Of a stretch of 8,444 nt of DNA, positions 6,246-8,444 are shown piece by piece. The stretch spans positions 1 through 8,444 of the forward strand of contig CAMYMY010000137.1 of assembly GCA_947259625.1 (NCBI GenBank). Direction: 5' to 3'. A program made the position numbers and the translations under genes. The stretch is from an uncultured Kiloniellales bacterium. Its GTDB lineage: Bacteria > Pseudomonadota > Alphaproteobacteria > Kiloniellales > JAKSDN01. The notes under the pieces were generated by a model, which searched no databases, had not been told where the DNA came from, and saw only the letters and a list, made by a program, of their open reading frames with translations. Position 1 is the first letter of the stretch, and each line of letters starts with the position of its first letter.

Positions 6246-6375
6246 GGCCTCTTCCTCGATTCTTGAAACGGTATCCGAGCATAACATGTGCGGCGGCACG
6301 ATTTAGTTTTATTAATCATTTTTCGGCAATCCTGAGGGCGAAACGCTCTTGCTCTCGACAACGGAGATCGAGCAG
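6246..6375. promoter_or_regulatory. Divergent promoter region, pseudoprotease / SH3 protein
   Basis: This 130-base gap separates two divergent start codons and holds an AT-rich patch (about 6301-6325) unusual for this DNA. It must carry promoters for both genes. No hexamer pair with convincing spacing can be picked: TTGAAA (6253-6258) has no good -10 partner, and TATTAA (6310-6315) has no good -35. The pseudoprotease ribosome binding site lies at 6248-6257 and that of the SH3 gene (GGAG) at about 6363-6366. Confidence 0.45.
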
Positions 6376-7056
6376 ATGTTCCTCAAGAACCTCGAGATCG
6401 CCGCAGCGATCCTGGCCGTCGCGGCGCTCGGCCCGGGCCTGTTCGGCCAGCCCGCGCAGGCCGCCCAGGGCGCCGGTCGCGCGGTGGTCGCGGTCGACGG
6501 CCTGGCCTTGCGCGCGGCGCCGAAGGCGGGCGCGCGGGCGATCATGCGTCTCGGCATCCTGACCGAAGTGATACGTCTCAACCGGCGCCGGCAACCAGCC
6601 GTCATCGGCGGCAGAAAGGACCATTGGGTCTACGTCCAGGCCAATTATTGCCCGGATGCGGAAGACACGAGCCTGGCCTGCGAGACGGTGTTCAAGAAGG
6701 GCTGGCTCGCCGACTCCTACCTCGCCTACGACGACAGTTTCGAGCCGATGACCGAGTGGCGCGAGGGCACGATCGAGGGTCAGATCGGCGACGTGTCGTG
6801 GAGCTATTCCATAGCCGCAGACGGCGCCTACGCGCTCGACTGGGAGGCGTGGAGCTATTTCCGGAAATACGACCCCTGTCCGGAGGAACAGCGCCGGGAC
6901 GGTTTCTGTGTCGAGACACGCGCCGAAACGGGGCAGCTGCAGCGCTATCGCGACGTCGTGCGCGCCGGCGAGGACGGCGAGTTCTTCTACATCGATCGCC
7001 GCGGCGCCCTGTGCCACCGGATGTCGGCTCTGGGCGAACTCTTCTGCGACCGTTGA
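6376..7056 (+). CDS. Exported SH3-like (SH3b) domain protein with three cysteine pairs
   Basis: A 226-residue hypothetical exported protein. The ATG at 6376 is preceded by GGAG nine bases upstream and gives a clean signal peptide (hydrophobic core 7-24, cleavage after A-Q-A near residue 29); an in-frame TTG at 6349 would only lengthen the n-region. Residues 35-117 look like a bacterial SH3 domain: 'AVVAVDGLALRAAPKAGARAIMRLGILTEVI', then 'DHWVYVQA' and 'KKGWLADSYLAYDD'. The rest (118-226) is a small beta-rich domain ('WSYSIAADGAYAL', 'GEFFYIDRRGALC') with no assigned family. Six cysteines occur as three close pairs, C92/C102, C168/C178 and C213/C224, fitting three local disulfides in the periplasm. 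Bacterial SH3 domains often bind cell-wall peptides, but no enzyme domain is present here. The protein ends 18 bases from the convergent AstE-like stop. Confidence 0.78.
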   Translation: MFLKNLEIAAAILAVAALGPGLFGQPAQAAQGAGRAVVAVDGLALRAAPKAGARAIMRLGILTEVIRLNRRRQPAVIGGRKDHWVYVQANYCPDAEDTSLACETVFKKGWLADSYLAYDDSFEPMTEWREGTIEGQIGDVSWSYSIAADGAYALDWEAWSYFRKYDPCPEEQRRDGFCVETRAETGQLQRYRDVVRAGEDGEFFYIDRRGALCHRMSALGELFCDR

Positions 7057-7074
7057 GCGCAGCGACCTTTGGTA

Positions 7075-8217
7075 TCAATCCTCCAACAGGGAGCCGCCGG
7101 TGCGGTGGGGTAGCGTGCGGCGGCCGACCACCTTGGCGACGGTCATGCCGGGCAGGGCGTACCTGTGCAGCCGGCGCACCAGGAGGAGGCCATCGGTGCG
7201 AGTAACGATCCGACGCCGCCCCTCGGCCGGATTGTCGGCCGCCGGGTCGATCAGCTCGGCGATCACGTCGCCCTCGGCAACCTCAGCGCCCAACGCCACC
7301 TTGTAGCTGAGCACCCCGGCCGCTGGCGTCTTCAGCGTATCCATCGCAACCAGAGGCGTCGCCTCGGCCAGCGGGGCGGGCAGGGGGCCTGGATCGCCGG
7401 CCACCAGGCCGCGGCGCCGGAGAACGCGGAGCAATGCCGCCGCGTCGGCGCCGGCCAGCTCGTCGGAGACGTCGGCGCTGCCGCGCAGCTCGACCGTGGC
7501 CGAGAGACAGGCCGGCGGGATCGGGTGGTCCGGGAAGCGCGCGGCCAGCCGTATCCAGGGCGCGGAGAAAGCCTCGTCGAAGGGATTGCCGCCCGAGGGG
7601 TCGGCCAGCAGCACCGCGCGGCAGCCCAGCTCGGCCGCAAGGTCGGCGGAACCGGGCCAGTGTGCCGGGATGGTGAAGAGGTGCATCAGCGCCTCGTCGT
7701 CGCAGTGAAGGTCGAGCACGAGGTCGGCGTCGACCGCCTCGCGCGCGAGCAGGACGCGCAGGCCCTCCAGCTCGGTGCCCGGCTTGCGCGCCTCCAGGGT
7801 CTCGGCCATGGCTTTACGGATCAGCGCGACATTGGCTTCGGCGTCCGCGGTCAGCCGGCCTCCGAGCCGGTCGGCCACCGGTTCGAAGAGATCCGGCCAA
7901 TTGCGGTTGAAATTGCCGGCGCTCCCCAGGTCGTGGCGCCCCATGTGGTGGGCGTTGAGGAACTGCGCCAGGCCGATCGGGTTGGCGTAGGGCACGATCA
8001 CGATCTCGCCCGTGATTTCGCCCGCGGCGTCGGCGTCGTCGAGCAGCCGCGTCAAGTGGTGCTGGACTAGCAGGGCCGGCGTCTCGTCGGCATGCAGGGC
8101 GGCCTGGACATAGGCCTTGGGCCGCGCACCGGGGGTGCCGTAGCGATGGATCGTCAGGCTGCGCGCCGTGCCCGGGGCTTGGCTCGGCAGCGACGGTCGG
8201 TCAGTTCGACGAGGCAT
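7075..8217 (-). CDS. Succinylglutamate desuccinylase/aspartoacylase (AstE/AspA) family zinc hydrolase
   Basis: A 380-residue member of the M14-related deacylase family, which removes acyl groups from N-acylated amino acids. The family's zinc ligands are present: H42 and E45 in 'AALHADETPA', and H171 in 'VLDLHCDDE'. The substrate segment 'GNFNRNWPDL' (101-110) and the catalytic glutamate in 'SATVELRG' (E243) are also intact. The C-terminal part (about 295-345, 'TPAAGVLSYKVALGAEVAEGDVIAELIDP') resembles the lipoyl/biotinyl-like beta-barrel common at the end of this branch. The ATG at 8217 follows GGAAGGG seven bases upstream. No arginine-succinyl pathway genes (astA, astB, astD) or ectoine genes adjoin it, so AstE activity proper should not be assumed; the substrate is unknown. 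It reads as an intact cytoplasmic enzyme. Confidence 0.9.
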   Translation of the reverse strand: MPRRTDRPSLPSQAPGTARSLTIHRYGTPGARPKAYVQAALHADETPALLVQHHLTRLLDDADAAGEITGEIVIVPYANPIGLAQFLNAHHMGRHDLGSAGNFNRNWPDLFEPVADRLGGRLTADAEANVALIRKAMAETLEARKPGTELEGLRVLLAREAVDADLVLDLHCDDEALMHLFTIPAHWPGSADLAAELGCRAVLLADPSGGNPFDEAFSAPWIRLAARFPDHPIPPACLSATVELRGSADVSDELAGADAAALLRVLRRRGLVAGDPGPLPAPLAEATPLVAMDTLKTPAAGVLSYKVALGAEVAEGDVIAELIDPAADNPAEGRRRIVTRTDGLLLVRRLHRYALPGMTVAKVVGRRTLPHRTGGSLLED

Positions 8218-8368
8218 GGCGGATCACCCTTCCGAAGATCATGCGGCAGTCCTAGCTGAGCGGGACGGCCCGGCCGGGTCAAGCCTTGCCTGATCCAAAG
8301 GCCATCATCAAGGATCTCTGGTATGAACCCGGAAATTCGCCTCCGCCGGCCACCGTGCCAGGCGCGCT

Positions 8369-8444
8369 CTAAAAGGCCTCGCCCATCGAGGTCAGCAACT
8401 CGCGATGCCTTTCACGCTCGTCGAGGAAGTACGTCATCAACGGT
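8369..8444 (-). CDS. C-terminal end of an unidentified gene (cut by the window edge)
   Basis: Entering from the right edge, a minus-strand frame of 24 codons ends with TAG at 8369-8371. The codons are mostly GC-ending and the peptide (PLMTYFLDERERHRELLTSM...) looks like an amphipathic, charged C-terminal helix, as expected of a real protein. It lies about 150 bases upstream of the AstE-like gene on the same strand. It is too short to name. The bases between, 8218-8368, hold the AstE-like ribosome binding site and no other recognisable feature. Confidence 0.45.
   Translation of the reverse strand, partial: PLMTYFLDERERHRELLTSMGEAF

Noticed and set aside
7165..8070. Plus-strand open frame of 301 codons opposite the AstE-like gene
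   Set aside because: It is antisense to a gene with intact zinc-site and catalytic motifs, and its composition is typical of a complement frame.
8254..8282. TTGACC on the minus strand as -35 box for the AstE-like gene
   Set aside because: No hexamer resembling TATAAT occurs at 16-19 bases; the best candidates match two of six positions.
1..8444. CRISPR arrays, tRNA/rRNA genes, prophage or defence systems
   Set aside because: No regularly spaced repeats, tRNA-like cloverleaf, or recognisable phage or defence proteins were seen on either strand.

Overview
The window reads as ordinary chromosomal DNA of a GC-rich Gram-negative bacterium, most likely an alphaproteobacterium. It encodes an outer-membrane MlaA lipoprotein and several exported proteins, uses GC-ending codons heavily, and carries purine-rich ribosome binding sites before some genes. 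The exception is the left end: by hand count, bases 1-600 are about 54% GC, while the next few hundred bases are above 60%.

Layout from left to right: the 3' end of an IclR-type regulator gene (+); an mlaA gene (-) whose last ~50 codons match the C-terminus of a LysR-type regulator, followed by a good intrinsic terminator; a divergent hotdog acyl-CoA thioesterase (+); an exported pentapeptide-repeat protein (+); a GNAT acetyltransferase (-) that is frameshifted as read; a ClC chloride channel/transporter with two CBS domains (+); an exported trypsin-fold plus PDZ protein (-) with all three catalytic residues replaced; an exported SH3-like protein with six cysteines (+); an AstE/aspartoacylase-family zinc hydrolase (-); and the last 24 codons of an unidentified gene (-) at the right edge.

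Apart from the possible thioesterase/pentapeptide pair, neighbouring genes alternate strands and look singly transcribed. They meet in tight convergent pairs (30, 7 and 18 bp between stop codons) and diverge from short shared promoter regions. No multi-gene system such as a defence island, biosynthetic cluster or phage is visible. Four of the eight substantial genes encode exported or envelope proteins (MlaA, pentapeptide, degenerate protease, SH3-like), but nothing ties them into one pathway.

The points most worth a second look are the mlaA-LysR fusion at a composition boundary, the triple-substituted pseudoprotease, the ClC protein lacking the internal proton glutamate, and the acetyltransferase frameshift.
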